A stretch of DNA of 64,000 nucleotides from the NCBI RefSeq assembly GCF_900142625.1, contig NZ_FRBN01000017.1, positions 1 through 64,000 on the forward strand, written 5' to 3'. Numbering within the stretch: position 1 is the first letter of the stretch; the number at the start of each line of letters is the position of its first letter. Origin of the DNA: Roseovarius marisflavi (GTDB taxonomy: Bacteria; Pseudomonadota; Alphaproteobacteria; Rhodobacterales; Rhodobacteraceae). The position numbers were made by a program, and so were the translations under genes. Shown here in pieces: positions 44,849 to 55,032 of this stretch. The notes beneath the pieces were generated by a model, which worked only from the letters and a program-made list of their open reading frames with translations, was not told the DNA's origin and did no database searches.

Positions 44849-44925
44849 AGGGCGCGGGCGGGTGACGCTTGCGCCTTTTTTCATGCGCCTGCACTATTGG
44901 GTGTGCAGAAATCAGGGGGGGGGCA

Positions 44926-45483
44926 GTGGCAAGTATCAATCGGATCGTGATGCAGAAATCCTCGCGACGGTGGATGGCAGCGCTTGACCCGTCGACGATG
45001 GATGCGGCCGAGGTGTCGGGGAAATACGGGCGGCGGTTCGACTTCAAGAGCTATCAGCGGTTCCGCTATCCGAAGTATGACATCTGCGAGGGGCCCTATC
45101 GCGATGCTGAGGGCAACACGCTGAGCTTTGATCTGGTTCTGGCCAATCAGGTCTGGGAGCATCTGGACAGGCCCTATGCGGCAACCCGCCATGTTCTTGA
45201 GATGTTGCGCCCTGGCGGATATTTCTGGGTCGCGGTGCCGTTTTTCATTCCCTATCACGGGGATCCGGTCGATTGTTCACGCTGGACGGCGCGGGGGCTG
45301 AAGAACCTGTTGATCGAGGCCGGCTTTAACGAAAGCAAGATCAACGCGCGCCAATGGGGCAACCGTCATGCGGCGCGGCGCAATCTTGAGGGCGAATGGC
45401 CACCGGTCTATGATCCGGAAACCGATGATCTTACGGATGAGCCGGATTTTCCAATCTGTTCCTGGGCGCTAGCGCATAAATAG
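44926..45483 (+). CDS. Methyltransferase-like protein
   Basis: The 185-residue protein has late motifs of class I SAM methyltransferases: FDLVLANQVWEHLDRPYAAT, VLEMLRPGGYFWVAVPFFIP and the downstream RWTARGLKNLLIEAGF. The usual Gly-rich motif I is missing; the corresponding segment reads AALDPSTMDAAEVSGKYG. The short form may be a recognised subfamily or inactive. The GTG start follows a G9 run, and an ATG in frame lies nearby (MQKSSRRW). Confidence 0.7.
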   Translation: MASINRIVMQKSSRRWMAALDPSTMDAAEVSGKYGRRFDFKSYQRFRYPKYDICEGPYRDAEGNTLSFDLVLANQVWEHLDRPYAATRHVLEMLRPGGYFWVAVPFFIPYHGDPVDCSRWTARGLKNLLIEAGFNESKINARQWGNRHAARRNLEGEWPPVYDPETDDLTDEPDFPICSWALAHK

Positions 45484-45581
45484 GCGCTCGATCACCCATG
45501 TTCACGGTACGTTCGCAAATTTGACTTGGAACTATGGCCACTCTCACCTATTTGTAAGCCACGTGAACCCCGGGGGGCAGA

Positions 45582-48440
45582 ATGGCCGATCTCAAGTATA
45601 TCGAGGTGCGCGGCGCGCGCGAGCATAACCTCAAGAATATCGACGTGGATATTCCGCGCGACCAACTGGTTGTGATCACCGGGCTTTCCGGCTCGGGCAA
45701 GTCGAGTCTTGCGTTTGACACGATCTATGCCGAGGGTCAGCGGCGCTATGTCGAATCGCTCTCGGCCTATGCGCGCCAGTTTCTCGAGATGATGGGAAAG
45801 CCGGATGTGGATCACATCAGCGGCTTGAGTCCGGCGATTTCGATCGAGCAAAAGACCACCTCGAAGAACCCCCGGTCAACCGTCGGCACGGTGACCGAGA
45901 TTTACGACTATTTGCGGCTTTTGTTTGCCCGTGTGGGCACGCCCTATTCGCCTGCCACCGGCCTTCCGATCGAGGCGCAGCAAGTGCAGGATATGGTCGA
46001 CCGCGTGATGGGGATGGAGGAGGGCACGCGCGCCTTTCTTTTGGCACCGATCGTGCGCGACCGCAAAGGCGAATACCGCAAGGAGTTTCTTGAGCTGCGC
46101 AAGCAGGGCTTTCAGCGGGTCAAGGTTGATGGCGCGTTTTACGAGCTTGACGAGCCGCCCACGCTTGACAAGAAATTCCGCCATGACATCGACGTTGTGG
46201 TCGACCGGCTGGTGATCAAGGAAGGCCTTGAAACCCGCCTTGCCGATAGTTTTCGCACAGCGCTTGATCTTGCCGATGGGATCGCGATCCTTGAAACCGC
46301 TCCAAAAGAGGGCGAGCCCGAGCGGGTGACCTTTTCGGAAAAATTCGCCTGTCCGGTCAGCGGCTTTACCATCCCCGAGATCGAGCCGCGGCTGTTTTCG
46401 TTCAACGCGCCGTTTGGCGCCTGTCCCGAGTGTGATGGCCTTGGGGCCGAGCGGTTTTTCGACGAGCGCCTTGTGGTGCCCGATGAGGCGCTCAAGGTCA
46501 GCGATGGGGCGATTGCGCCCTGGCGTAAGGGTAAATCCCCTTATTTTACCCAGACAATTCAATCCATTGCCAAGCATTACGAGTTTGACAAGAACGCCGC
46601 CTGGAGGGACCTTCCGGCACATGTGAAACAGGTATTTTTGCATGGTTCGGGCAAAGAGGAAATTCCGTTTCGCTATGACGAGGGCGGGCGGATTTATCAG
46701 GTGAGCCGCGTGTTCGAGGGAGTGATCCCCAATATGGAACGGCGCTATCGCGAGACCGATAGCAACTGGATTCGGGAAGAATTCGAGCGCTATCAGAACA
46801 ATCGCTCCTGCGGCACCTGCGGTGGGTTTCGTCTGCGGCAAGAGGCATTGGCGGTTCGGATCGCCGATTTGCACGTGGGCCAAGTGGTGCAGATGTCGAT
46901 CCGCGAGGCCTATGCCTGGTGTGAAACCGTGCCTGAGCACCTTGGCAAACAAAAGAACGAAATTGCCCGCGCGATCCTCAAGGAGATCCGTGAGCGGCTT
47001 GGGTTTTTGAACAATGTCGGTCTGGATTACCTGACGCTTAGCCGAAATTCCGGCACGCTGTCGGGCGGCGAAAGCCAGCGGATTCGGTTGGCGAGCCAGA
47101 TCGGATCGGGCCTTACGGGGGTGCTATACGTTCTGGATGAGCCAAGTATCGGGCTGCATCAGCGCGACAATGGGCGGCTTTTGACCACGCTGCGCAATCT
47201 GCGTGATCAGGGCAATACGGTGATCGTGGTCGAGCATGACGAAGAGGCCATTCGCACCGCCGATTATGTGTTCGATATCGGCCCCGGTGCCGGCATTCAC
47301 GGTGGCCAGGTGGTCAGCCACGGCACGCCGGAAGAGGTGACCGCCGATGCCGGATCAATCACCGGGCAGTACCTGTCGGGTGTGCGCGAAATTCCTGTGT
47401 CTGCCAAGCGGCGCAAGGGGAATGGCAAAAAGCTCAAGGTGGTCAAGGCGACGGGCAATAACCTCAAGGAGGTGACGGCCGAGTTTCCGCTTGGCAAGTT
47501 CGTCTGTGTGACGGGCGTGTCGGGCGGGGGGAAATCGACCCTGACCATCGAAACCCTGTTCAAAACCGCAAGCATGCGGCTGAACGGGGCGCGCCAGACA
47601 CCGGCGCCTTGCGAAACCATCAAGGGGCTGGAGCATTTGGACAAGGTGATCGACATTGATCAGCGCCCCATCGGGCGCACGCCGCGATCCAATCCGGCGA
47701 CCTATACCGGGGCCTTCACGCCGATCCGCGACTGGTTTGCCGGGCTGCCCGAGGCCAAGGCGCGCGGGTACAAGCCGGGACGGTTTTCCTTTAACGTCAA
47801 GGGCGGTCGCTGCGAGGCTTGTCAGGGCGACGGGTTGATCAAGATCGAGATGCATTTTCTGCCCGATGTCTATGTCACCTGCGAGACCTGTCAGGGCGCG
47901 CGATATAATCGTGAAACCCTCGAAATTCGGTTTAAAGGCAAGAGCATAGCCGACGTTCTTGATATGACGGTTGAAGATGCTCAGAGCTTTTTCAAGGCGG
48001 TGCCGGGCATCCGAGACAAGATGGATGCGCTTGCGCGGGTCGGGCTTGGCTATATCAAGGTTGGCCAGCAGGCAACGACCCTGTCGGGCGGCGAGGCGCA
48101 GCGCGTGAAGCTCTCAAAAGAGTTGGCCAAGCGGTCGACCGGGCGCACGCTTTATATCCTTGATGAGCCAACGACAGGGCTGCACTTCGATGATGTAAAA
48201 AAGCTTCTAGAGGTGCTGCACGAGCTGGTGGACGGTGGCAATACGGTGATCGTGATCGAGCATAACCTCGACGTGATCAAGACCGCCGATCATATCATCG
48301 ATATCGGCCCCGAAGGCGGCGATGGCGGCGGCGAGGTCGTGGCAGTCGGCACGCCCGAGAAGGTCGCACAAGAACCGCGAAGCCACACCGGGCATTACCT
48401 CAAAGAGATGCTGGCGGCGCGCCGGGTGGCCGCGGAATAG
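45582..48440 (+). CDS. uvrA: UvrABC excinuclease subunit A
   Basis: The 952-residue damage sensor of nucleotide-excision repair has two ABC ATPase modules. Walker A motifs are [10 protein letters not shown] and [10 protein letters not shown], and signatures are [16 protein letters not shown] and [16 protein letters not shown]. Zinc-binding Cys clusters occur in [21 protein letters not shown] and [19 protein letters not shown]. It converges on the GAF-EAL gene with 14 bp between stops. Confidence 0.97.
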   Translation: MADLKYIEVRGAREHNLKNIDVDIPRDQLVVITGLSGSGKSSLAFDTIYAEGQRRYVESLSAYARQFLEMMGKPDVDHISGLSPAISIEQKTTSKNPRSTVGTVTEIYDYLRLLFARVGTPYSPATGLPIEAQQVQDMVDRVMGMEEGTRAFLLAPIVRDRKGEYRKEFLELRKQGFQRVKVDGAFYELDEPPTLDKKFRHDIDVVVDRLVIKEGLETRLADSFRTALDLADGIAILETAPKEGEPERVTFSEKFACPVSGFTIPEIEPRLFSFNAPFGACPECDGLGAERFFDERLVVPDEALKVSDGAIAPWRKGKSPYFTQTIQSIAKHYEFDKNAAWRDLPAHVKQVFLHGSGKEEIPFRYDEGGRIYQVSRVFEGVIPNMERRYRETDSNWIREEFERYQNNRSCGTCGGFRLRQEALAVRIADLHVGQVVQMSIREAYAWCETVPEHLGKQKNEIARAILKEIRERLGFLNNVGLDYLTLSRNSGTLSGGESQRIRLASQIGSGLTGVLYVLDEPSIGLHQRDNGRLLTTLRNLRDQGNTVIVVEHDEEAIRTADYVFDIGPGAGIHGGQVVSHGTPEEVTADAGSITGQYLSGVREIPVSAKRRKGNGKKLKVVKATGNNLKEVTAEFPLGKFVCVTGVSGGGKSTLTIETLFKTASMRLNGARQTPAPCETIKGLEHLDKVIDIDQRPIGRTPRSNPATYTGAFTPIRDWFAGLPEAKARGYKPGRFSFNVKGGRCEACQGDGLIKIEMHFLPDVYVTCETCQGARYNRETLEIRFKGKSIADVLDMTVEDAQSFFKAVPGIRDKMDALARVGLGYIKVGQQATTLSGGEAQRVKLSKELAKRSTGRTLYILDEPTTGLHFDDVKKLLEVLHELVDGGNTVIVIEHNLDVIKTADHIIDIGPEGGDGGGEVVAVGTPEKVAQEPRSHTGHYLKEMLAARRVAAE

Positions 48441-48454
48441 GTCATGCGCCCCGC

Positions 48455-49708
48455 TCAGGCTATCGAGCGGGCATTATCGGTCGTAAACCAGTCCAGGGCC
48501 GCGCCCAGATCACCGGGCCTGGCCAAGAGGTATCCTTGTGCCAGTGGCACGCCAAGCTTGGTTAGCGCGGCAAGTTCTTCCTCGGTTTCGATACCTTCGG
48601 CGACGATCTGTGCGTCAGTTTCGCTGGAAAACCGCATCAGGGCCGCGGCCAGAGAGCGGCGCACCAGATCCTTGTCGATATCGCGGGTCAGCGACATATC
48701 AAGCTTTATCACATCCGGGTGCAGCTTAATGATATGTTGCAGACCGGAATAGCCCGCGCCGGCATCGTCGATCGCCAGGCGCACACCGGAAAACCGCAGA
48801 TAGGCAAGTTCGCTCAGCAGGGCGTCGTAGTTGTCGACTTTGGAGTGTTCTGTCACCTCAAGCAGGATGCGTTCGCAGGGGTAGGGCGCGAAGACGGTCG
48901 GAAGCCGCCCCGAGGCCACGGTGGCGGGCGAGGCGTTCACCGACAGGTAGATATCGGCAGGCAAGACTTTCAGAGCCTTTAGCGCAACCTCGATCACCGC
49001 GATTTCAAGGTCGGCCTGCATGCCCACCCTTTCGGCGTCCTCAAACCAGAGGTTTGGCGGGCGGTAGGGATCAGAGCGAAAGCGACAGAGCGCCTCAAAC
49101 CCCTTGGGACGACGCTCGATGGCGTCCATGATCGGCTGATAGGCGATGTCGAACTTGCCAGCGGTCATGATCTCGGAGAGGTCGGCGCGGATCTGGCTTT
49201 GGGTTGTTTCGGCAATGATCCGGTCGTCGATCTGGTCCGAGGACAGCTGTGCAAAGGCGCGCATCACGTTCAGGTCGCGCGGCGTCAGGTCCGAGCGGGG
49301 GCTGCGGCTCAGACAGCAGAACATGCCATAAGGCGAGCCGTCGCGCCGCCGGATTGGCACGCTGACGTGTGATTTGATCGGAATCGCGTGGGTCAGCGCC
49401 AGCGACTGACAGATTTCTTCGGTGCCGGTGTCGGGGATAAGCTCGGGCAGGCGCCCGGCAAGGATATGGCGGCAATAAACCTGATCCAGCGGGATCGAGC
49501 CGCCCACATGGCACATGTCCTCGAATCCCGGCGCACTTACGGCGCGAAAGACAAGGTCATCACCAATGAATTCAGACAGATAGGCCACCTCCATGTTCAG
49601 GTGGGTACGCACAAATTCCAGGGCGGTATTGATCATCGCATCGCCGGATTGCCCCGCGATCCCGGTGACCTGAGGGATAAGTTGGGAAATCTGTGGATCG
49701 GTTTGCAT
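48455..49708 (-). CDS. GAF-EAL protein, putative c-di-GMP phosphodiesterase
   Basis: The 417-residue protein has an N-terminal GAF-type sensor (about 20-165) and a C-terminal EAL domain (about 175-410). The main catalytic residues look present: FEALCR for EAL, NASP, EVTEH, LAIDDAGAGYSG for the DDFGTGYS loop, KLDMSL and VAEGIET. Activity is plausible. No membrane helix is seen. ATG 49708 (MQTDPQ) fits; the longer frame adds unlikely residues. Confidence 0.88.
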   Translation of the reverse strand: MQTDPQISQLIPQVTGIAGQSGDAMINTALEFVRTHLNMEVAYLSEFIGDDLVFRAVSAPGFEDMCHVGGSIPLDQVYCRHILAGRLPELIPDTGTEEICQSLALTHAIPIKSHVSVPIRRRDGSPYGMFCCLSRSPRSDLTPRDLNVMRAFAQLSSDQIDDRIIAETTQSQIRADLSEIMTAGKFDIAYQPIMDAIERRPKGFEALCRFRSDPYRPPNLWFEDAERVGMQADLEIAVIEVALKALKVLPADIYLSVNASPATVASGRLPTVFAPYPCERILLEVTEHSKVDNYDALLSELAYLRFSGVRLAIDDAGAGYSGLQHIIKLHPDVIKLDMSLTRDIDKDLVRRSLAAALMRFSSETDAQIVAEGIETEEELAALTKLGVPLAQGYLLARPGDLGAALDWFTTDNARSIA

Positions 49709-49845
49709 GGCGGTCCCTTTCGCGTAATGGATACCGCTCAAGGGATAGTGGCAAATACCGGACAAATCCTTGACGGCGGCGCCTGGCGCCACCGCTATTT
49801 GTTTAGGGTTTTAGACGTCTTGTCTGAAACCCGCCGGGCACCCGG

Positions 49846-50058
49846 TCAGGCGTCGGGCTTGTTCATCGGGCAGGTTCGCAATCCGAGGATCGTGTAAAGC
49901 GGACAGCTTGACAGCAGGCCAGTTACCAGCGGAATGATCCCGATCAGGTAGAGCCAGCTATAGGCCCCGTCGCGATTGAGGAAAAAGCCCGCCAACAGCG
50001 CGAGGCCGACGATGATACGCAGGGCGCGGTCGATTGTTCCGACGTTTTTCTTGAGCAT
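49846..50058 (-). CDS. DUF2892 small membrane protein
   Basis: The 70-residue protein has two membrane helices and the DUF2892 pattern: NVGTIDRALRIIVGLALLAG, IGIIPLVTGLLSSCPLYTIL and GLRTCP. It resembles the C-terminal membrane part of YgaP rhodaneses, with a conserved Cys pair. The function is unknown. Confidence 0.9.
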   Translation of the reverse strand: MLKKNVGTIDRALRIIVGLALLAGFFLNRDGAYSWLYLIGIIPLVTGLLSSCPLYTILGLRTCPMNKPDA

Positions 50059-50169
50059 GATAGCACCTTTGACTGAGTGACGTATCGAGTCGAAATGACC
50101 CGTTATCTACAGACAAATGATATAACGTCGGTGCGTGGCGGTCGGTGATAAGGTCACAAAGCCCGCAAA

Positions 50170-50793
50170 TTATCTGAAATTGCGGCTGTCCCTGATCTGT
50201 TCCCAGGCCCAGACCACCTGTTGAAGCTGTTCTTCCTGGCTACGGTCGCCGCCGTTGATATCGGGATGCAGCACCTTGATCAGCGATTTGTAGGATTTGC
50301 GCAGATCGGCCTTGGTCCAGGTGTCCTCGGCCTCGAGAATCTCGACGGCACGGCGCTCGGTGGGGGGCAACTTGCGGCTTCCGCCACGTTTCTTGCCGGG
50401 GTTCTGCGTGGCATTGCCGCCCAGAACCTGATGCGGGTCCTCGATGCCAAGCCGCGCCCAGGCCCGCGTTTCAGGGTCGGTAAAGGCGCGGGTTTCACGC
50501 TCCCACACCTTGTCCTTCGAGGCCTGCGCGTTGATTTCGGCCTCGGTGGTGCCGTCAAAGAAGTTCCACTTGAGGTTATATTCGCGCACGTGCTGCTGGC
50601 AGAACCAGAGATAATCATCAAGCACATCGGGCGCCTTGGGGGCGCGAAATTTGCCGGCCTCGGTGCAGCCTTCATGCTCGCACACCCGCACCGAAGTTTC
50701 GGAAGCGCCCGACATACCGCGTCGGCCACGCGGGTTTTTCTTCTTGGCTGAAGAAACGGACATATCGAAACCGAAGGGATCTGACTTGGACAT
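50170..50793 (-). CDS. J-domain protein (DnaJ-like, C-terminal J)
   Basis: The 207-residue protein carries a J domain at its C terminus: RRAVEILEAEDTWTKADLRK, SYKSLIKVLHPDINGGDRSQ with the HPD motif, then EEQLQQVVWAWEQIRDSR. The N-terminal half has CEHEGCTEAGKFRAPK and WFCQQHVREYNLKWNFFDG, a Cys/His pattern that may bind metal. It probably acts as a co-chaperone for DnaK on specific clients. Confidence 0.9.
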   Translation of the reverse strand: MSKSDPFGFDMSVSSAKKKNPRGRRGMSGASETSVRVCEHEGCTEAGKFRAPKAPDVLDDYLWFCQQHVREYNLKWNFFDGTTEAEINAQASKDKVWERETRAFTDPETRAWARLGIEDPHQVLGGNATQNPGKKRGGSRKLPPTERRAVEILEAEDTWTKADLRKSYKSLIKVLHPDINGGDRSQEEQLQQVVWAWEQIRDSRNFR

Positions 50794-50960
50794 GGGACTT
50801 ACCTTTTCGAGTCGGAGACGAGAGTGTATGCCAAAACGCGGCAATTTGAAGGGGGCACGGCAAAAAAAATCACCTCACCTTTGCGCGAGGCTGTTGCGCA
50901 GACAGGCGAGGGCGATTGCCTAACCCCATGCTATGAAAAGCAGAACGGTCTTAGGGGCGT

Positions 50961-51323
50961 CTAGGTCTTGTCGGTTTTCGGCGTCTCATCGGCGGGGTCG
51001 CACCTCTGGGCGGTCAGAGGGGGCGCAACAGGCGCGGGCGCGGCCTGTGCGGCGTCGGCGCGCAGGCCCTCGACCACCGGTTCCGACGCGGCGATTGCGC
51101 GGCGGAACACAAGCACCGAGCGATAGACCGTATGGCTTGACGTAAGCCCCTGACGTTCTTCACTGGGCAGGATATCTGCGCGCAGATACTCCCAGCCGTC
51201 GCGACCCATTTCGTTCAGCACCTGTTCAAATCCAAGGGCAAAGCGGGCCTCGGGCGTTTTGACACCGGCAGCCTTGCGGCCACGGGTCGGGGCGGGGACA
51301 ACCTTGTATTCGTAAACGGTCAT
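50961..51323 (-). CDS. DUF4177-like protein
   Basis: The 120-residue protein starts MTVYEYKVVPAPTRGRKAAG and has FEQVLNEMGRDGWEYLRADI followed by SHTVYRSVLVFRR, the DUF4177 pattern. The C-terminal third is Ala/Pro-rich and likely disordered. No function is established. It lies downstream of infC but is separated by a terminator. Confidence 0.8.
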   Translation of the reverse strand: MTVYEYKVVPAPTRGRKAAGVKTPEARFALGFEQVLNEMGRDGWEYLRADILPSEERQGLTSSHTVYRSVLVFRRAIAASEPVVEGLRADAAQAAPAPVAPPLTAQRCDPADETPKTDKT

Positions 51324-51391
51324 GGAACCTTCCGGGTCTTGTAAGAGCGATGCATCCTACGCGACTGGCGGCGCGGCGCAAGGGGGCATGC

Positions 51392-51419
51392 AAAACCCCC
51401 GATCCATGTGGCCGGGGGT
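51392..51419 (-). terminator. Intrinsic terminator of infC
   Basis: On the minus strand ACCCCCG pairs with CGGGGGT around an 11-nt loop, followed by TTTT. It lies about 30 bp after the infC stop. Confidence 0.7.
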
Positions 51420-51447
51420 CATGAAATTTCCAAGGTGGAGGCTGGCC

Positions 51448-51993
51448 TTATTTCGGGCCGGGGCCGATGATCATGATCATCTGGCGGCCTTCCATCTTGG
51501 GCATGTTTTCAACGCGCCCGATCTCTTTGATGTCCGCCGCGATGCGCTCCAAAAGCTGGCGACCCAAATCCTGGTGAGCCATCTCGCGGCCGCGAAAGCG
51601 CAGGGTGATCTTTACCTTGTCGCCGTTGTCCAGAAACTTGACCACGTTGCGCATTTTGACGTCATAATCATGCGTGTCGGTGCCGGGGCGAAACTTGACC
51701 TCTTTCACCTCGATGATCTTTTGCTTCTTGCGCGCTTCGGCTTCGCGTTTCTGGGTCTCGTATTTGAACTTGCCGAAATCCATGATCTTACAGACCGGCG
51801 GGTTGGCGTTCGGCGAGATTTCAACCAGATCAAGCCCGGCGTCTGCGGCCATTTCCATTGCCCGGTCCGGTGTGACCACGCCTACATTTTCGCCATCGGC
51901 GCCAATGAGGCGGATTTCGTCATTGCGGATACGTTCATTGATACGAGGGCCGGTGTCGCGTTGCGGGGGCGCGTTATGAGGTCTGCGGGCTAT
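51448..51993 (-). CDS. infC: Translation initiation factor IF-3
   Basis: IF-3 binds the 30S subunit and rejects wrong start codons. Canonical starts in this frame give only 143 residues beginning [11 protein letters not shown], which lacks the conserved amino end. Upstream the frame continues with [20 protein letters not shown], matching IF-3. The only reasonable start there is ATA at 51993, with GAAGGA 8 nt before it, giving 181 residues. A rare AUA/AUU start is typical for infC and makes its synthesis depend on IF-3 itself. The C-terminal domain is intact ([20 protein letters not shown]). Confidence 0.93.
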   Translation of the reverse strand: MARRPHNAPPQRDTGPRINERIRNDEIRLIGADGENVGVVTPDRAMEMAADAGLDLVEISPNANPPVCKIMDFGKFKYETQKREAEARKKQKIIEVKEVKFRPGTDTHDYDVKMRNVVKFLDNGDKVKITLRFRGREMAHQDLGRQLLERIAADIKEIGRVENMPKMEGRQMIMIIGPGPK

Positions 51994-52204
51994 GGCTTTG
52001 TTCCTTCAATCGTTTTGGTTTTGTGGTGAATTCGAGGGTGCAACGTAAACCTGGCCGGGGCAGCTTTCAAGCGCCAAAATAGGCTGATCTGAGCCGATTG
52101 AAGGGTTATTCCCCCTTGTACCTTTCCTTTTTGCGCTCCATCTGAGAGCAAGAAGCGAAGGGGTGGCGTGATTTGCCGGACCCGCATGTATGAGGGAGTG
52201 GTTT

Positions 52205-53044
52205 ATGAAGAACCTACTATGGATTGTTTTGGCTGCCGTCGTTCTTGGCGGTGGCTATATGCTGTTTACCGGAAAATCGGTGACAGAGGTTGTCGATACG
52301 GTAAGCGAAACCGCAAAAGAGGTCGAGGCCCCGGAAGCGCTTGAAAATGCAAGCGAAGCCGTTGGCGAGGCCGCCGAGGCCGCCGCCGATACCGCGACCG
52401 AGGCCGCCGATGCGGTGGCTGATACCGCTGCCGAGGCCGTGGATGCCGCAACCGAGACGGCAACCGAAGCTGCCGATGCGGTTGCCGATACGGCGGCTGA
52501 AGCTGCTGATGCCGCGTCAGAGGCCGTCGATAGCGCCGTTGAGGCCGCAACCGGCGCCGCAGATAGCGCCGCCGACACGGCTGCCGAGGCTGTAGACGCT
52601 TCGGCCGATACGGCAAGCGAGGCGGCTGATGCCGCCGCGGAGACCGCGACCGAGGCGGCTGATACCGCCACAGAGGCTGCGTCTGATGCCGTTGACACCA
52701 CCACCGAGGCCGTGACCGACACCGCTCAGGATGGGGTTGACGCTGCGCAGGACGCCACCCAAGAGGCCGTCGAGGCCGCCACGGGTGAAAGCGCGGCTGA
52801 CGTTGCCGTAGAAACCGGCGATGCCGCGCAGGCCGCTGTCGAGGCCGCGACCGGCACAGCCGAAGCGCCCGAAGCCCTGACCATGGACGGTTTCAACATG
52901 GAAAGCGCCAAGAGCCTGATCGAAGGCACCGATCTTGGGGCCATGCAGAAGACCCTGCTGCTGCAAACGATCCAAAAGGCGCAGAACAATCCCGAGTTGC
53001 TGAAATCAGCGCTTGAGGCCGCCCGCAGCGCGCTTGGCTACTGA
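52205..53044 (+). CDS. Ala-rich 11-residue-repeat protein with membrane anchor
   Basis: The 279-residue protein begins with a membrane helix or signal anchor (MKNLLWIVLAAVVLGGGYML). A run of about 150 residues follows, built from degenerate 11-residue units, often paired as 22 (TATEAADAVAD and TAAEAVDAATE types). Only Ala, Asp, Glu, Thr, Val and Ser occur, which predicts long acidic amphipathic helices like those of apolipoproteins or LEA proteins. The last 55 residues form a different, more conserved-looking segment (MDGFNMESAKSLIEGTDLGA). ATG 52205 has GGGAG upstream. The function is unknown. Confidence 0.8.
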   Translation: MKNLLWIVLAAVVLGGGYMLFTGKSVTEVVDTVSETAKEVEAPEALENASEAVGEAAEAAADTATEAADAVADTAAEAVDAATETATEAADAVADTAAEAADAASEAVDSAVEAATGAADSAADTAAEAVDASADTASEAADAAAETATEAADTATEAASDAVDTTTEAVTDTAQDGVDAAQDATQEAVEAATGESAADVAVETGDAAQAAVEAATGTAEAPEALTMDGFNMESAKSLIEGTDLGAMQKTLLLQTIQKAQNNPELLKSALEAARSALGY

Positions 53045-53067
53045 TCGGCCGACCTAAGACCAAACAC

Positions 53068-53100
53068 CCCGCGCCGGTCCCCTCCGGCGCGGGTTTTTTT
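53068..53100 (+). terminator. Intrinsic terminator of the Ala-rich repeat gene
   Basis: A 10-bp perfect stem CCCGCGCCGG/CCGGCGCGGG with a 6-nt loop is followed by T7. It lies 24 bp after the stop and abuts the convergent tetR-type gene. Confidence 0.9.
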
Positions 53101-53671
53101 ATGTCTGGCGACAGGCTGCGGCCTCGATCAACAGCTCTGCGGCGGCTTTGGCGTCGAGCGCCGGGGTGGCATTGCCGAGCATCACAGAGGTCACGATCGC
53201 ACCCTCCTTGAGCAGCATCAGCTGGCGCGCAAGCGCCGCCGGGTCACGGGCCCCGGCCCGCACGGCGATCTCGTGCACATATTCAAGCAGCATACGCTTA
53301 TGGGTCGCCGCCTGAATGTGGATCGGATCCTCGGGGTCCTGAAATTCGGCCACCGCCTTGATGAACATGCAGCCCTTGAAACCGGGCGATGCGATCCATT
53401 CGTGGAGCACGTCAAAGGCCGCCAGAAGGCGCTCCTTCGGGGTGTCGGCAATCTCTTCCACGCGTCGGCAAAACCAGTTGCGAAACCGCTCGTCGCGCAG
53501 CCGGAGCACGGCAAGGATCATCTCTTCCTTGGTGCGGAAATGTTTGTACATCGAGGTTTTCGAGATGCCGGTTTCCGCGACAAGCTTGTCCATCCCGGTG
53601 GCGTGAAAGCCGTCGCGATAGAACACCTCAAGCGCGTTTCGCACCAGCTTGTCTCGTTTGTTGGGTCTCAT
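53099..53671 (-). CDS. TetR-family transcriptional regulator
   Basis: The 190-residue regulator has an N-terminal helix-turn-helix (FYRDGFHATGMDKLVAETGI, SKTSMYKHFRTKEEMILAVL) and a ligand-binding domain with a single central Cys in FKGCMFIKAVAEFQ. It is divergent from a three-gene enzyme unit and most likely represses it. A direct-repeat operator covers that promoter. Confidence 0.92.
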   Translation of the reverse strand: MRPNKRDKLVRNALEVFYRDGFHATGMDKLVAETGISKTSMYKHFRTKEEMILAVLRLRDERFRNWFCRRVEEIADTPKERLLAAFDVLHEWIASPGFKGCMFIKAVAEFQDPEDPIHIQAATHKRMLLEYVHEIAVRAGARDPAALARQLMLLKEGAIVTSVMLGNATPALDAKAAAELLIEAAACRQT

Positions 53672-53808
53672 ATTTTACCTTTGTATGTACTGAACTGTCC
53701 ACAATATAGGGTAGGGTAGGTGATTTCTCCAGATAAATAATTCCAAATAAAAGCAACGGTATAATTCGATTGTCGTTGGAATTCTGAGCGTTCAGTAGGA
53801 AAAAAGAT

Positions 53809-53863
53809 TTGACAAGGGTTACCGATCTGTACATTTAAGGTTAACAAAGTGTACCGATCAGTA
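53809..53863 (+). promoter_or_regulatory. Promoter and direct-repeat operator of the DUF1348 operon
   Basis: TTGACA (53809-53814) is a perfect -35. Two copies of TACCGATC[T/A]GTA lie at 53820-53831 and 53852-53863, 32 bp apart (three helical turns). The first falls in the spacer and the second downstream. Each copy is itself a partial palindrome (TAC...GTA). They are the likely binding sites of the divergent TetR protein. Confidence 0.65.
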
Positions 53864-53891
53864 ATCAATCCATGCCCCCAAGGAGCCAGAC

Positions 53892-54356
53892 ATGAGCCGC
53901 CCACCGCTTCCGCCCTTCACCGAAAGTACTGCCATCCAGAAAGTCCGCGCCGCCGAAGACGGCTGGAATGGCCAAAACCCCAAGGCCGTCGCCCAGGCCT
54001 ATACCGAGGATAGCCAGTGGCGGAACCGGGCCGAGTTTCTGACCGGTCACGCCGAAATCGAGGCCTTCCTCACCCGCAAATGGGCGCGCGAACAGGACTA
54101 TCGCCTGATCAAGGAGCTGTGGAGCTGGACGACAAACCGGATCGCCGTGCGCTTTGCCTATGAATGGCGCGATGCGGCGGGGCAGTGGTTTCGCTCCTAC
54201 GGCAACGAGAACTGGGAATTTGCCGAAGACGGCCGCATGCGCCGCCGGATTGCCAGCATCAACGACCTTGCGATCACCCCGCAAGAGCGCCTGTTTCACT
54301 GGCCACAGGGGCGCCGTCCCGATGATCACCCCGGCCTGAGCGACCTTGGCCTCTAA
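53892..54356 (+). CDS. DUF1348 (SnoaL-like) protein
   Basis: The 154-residue protein has the NTF2-like DUF1348 pattern: [60 protein letters not shown] and [20 protein letters not shown]. The family has a cone-shaped pocket for small molecules; catalysis is not established. It is the first gene of the TetR-controlled unit, with AAGGAG 7-8 nt before the start. Confidence 0.9.
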   Translation: MSRPPLPPFTESTAIQKVRAAEDGWNGQNPKAVAQAYTEDSQWRNRAEFLTGHAEIEAFLTRKWAREQDYRLIKELWSWTTNRIAVRFAYEWRDAAGQWFRSYGNENWEFAEDGRMRRRIASINDLAITPQERLFHWPQGRRPDDHPGLSDLGL

Positions 54357-54376
54357 TCCCCAGAAAGGAGAGTGAC

Positions 54377-55006
54377 ATGCCCCGCGCCTTTGCCGAAATC
54401 GCCTTTACCCCCAACGTGCGCGCCGCGCAGGCGCGCCACGGGTCTGCGGCGGGTTATGAGAAATTCCTGTCGCCCGATGTGAGTGGCGGCGCGGCGCTTG
54501 GCCCCGACGAGGCCGCGTTCATCGAGGCCCGCGACGGGTTTTACCAAGCGAGCGTTTCCGAAACCGGCTGGCCCTATGTTCAGTTTCGCGGCGGCCCCAA
54601 GGGATTCTTGCGGGTGCTTGACGCGCGCACCATCGGGTACGCCGATTATCGCGGAAACCGCCAATATGTGAGCCTTGGCAATCTTGCGGGCGATAGCCGT
54701 ATCGCGTTGATCCTGATGGATTACCCCAACCGCAGACGGATCAAGATCTGGGGCAGGGCGCGGGTTGTCGAAGGCGAAGCCGCCGCCGAGATCCTTCCGG
54801 CCCTGCACGATCCCGATTATGTCGGGCGGCCCGAACGCGCGATCCTGATCACGGTCGAGGCGTTTGACTGGAACTGTCCCGCCCATATTCCGCAACGCCT
54901 CACCGAGGCCGAGCTTGAACCCTATCTCGCGCAACTGCGCGCGCAAATTTCCGACCTCACCACCGAGAATGCGCGGCTGAGCGATCTGCTTGGCACCGCG
55001 TCCTAA
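54377..55006 (+). CDS. Pyridoxamine 5'-phosphate oxidase-family flavoprotein
   Basis: The 209-residue protein has the split-barrel FMN fold: [40 protein letters not shown] and [20 protein letters not shown], then [20 protein letters not shown]. Such proteins bind FMN or F420 and reduce or oxidise small compounds. A coiled tail ends it. AAGGAG lies 7 nt before the ATG, and it is the second gene of the unit. Confidence 0.9.
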   Translation: MPRAFAEIAFTPNVRAAQARHGSAAGYEKFLSPDVSGGAALGPDEAAFIEARDGFYQASVSETGWPYVQFRGGPKGFLRVLDARTIGYADYRGNRQYVSLGNLAGDSRIALILMDYPNRRRIKIWGRARVVEGEAAAEILPALHDPDYVGRPERAILITVEAFDWNCPAHIPQRLTEAELEPYLAQLRAQISDLTTENARLSDLLGTAS

Positions 55007-55032
55007 GCCCCAAACCCAAAGGAGCCAATCCC

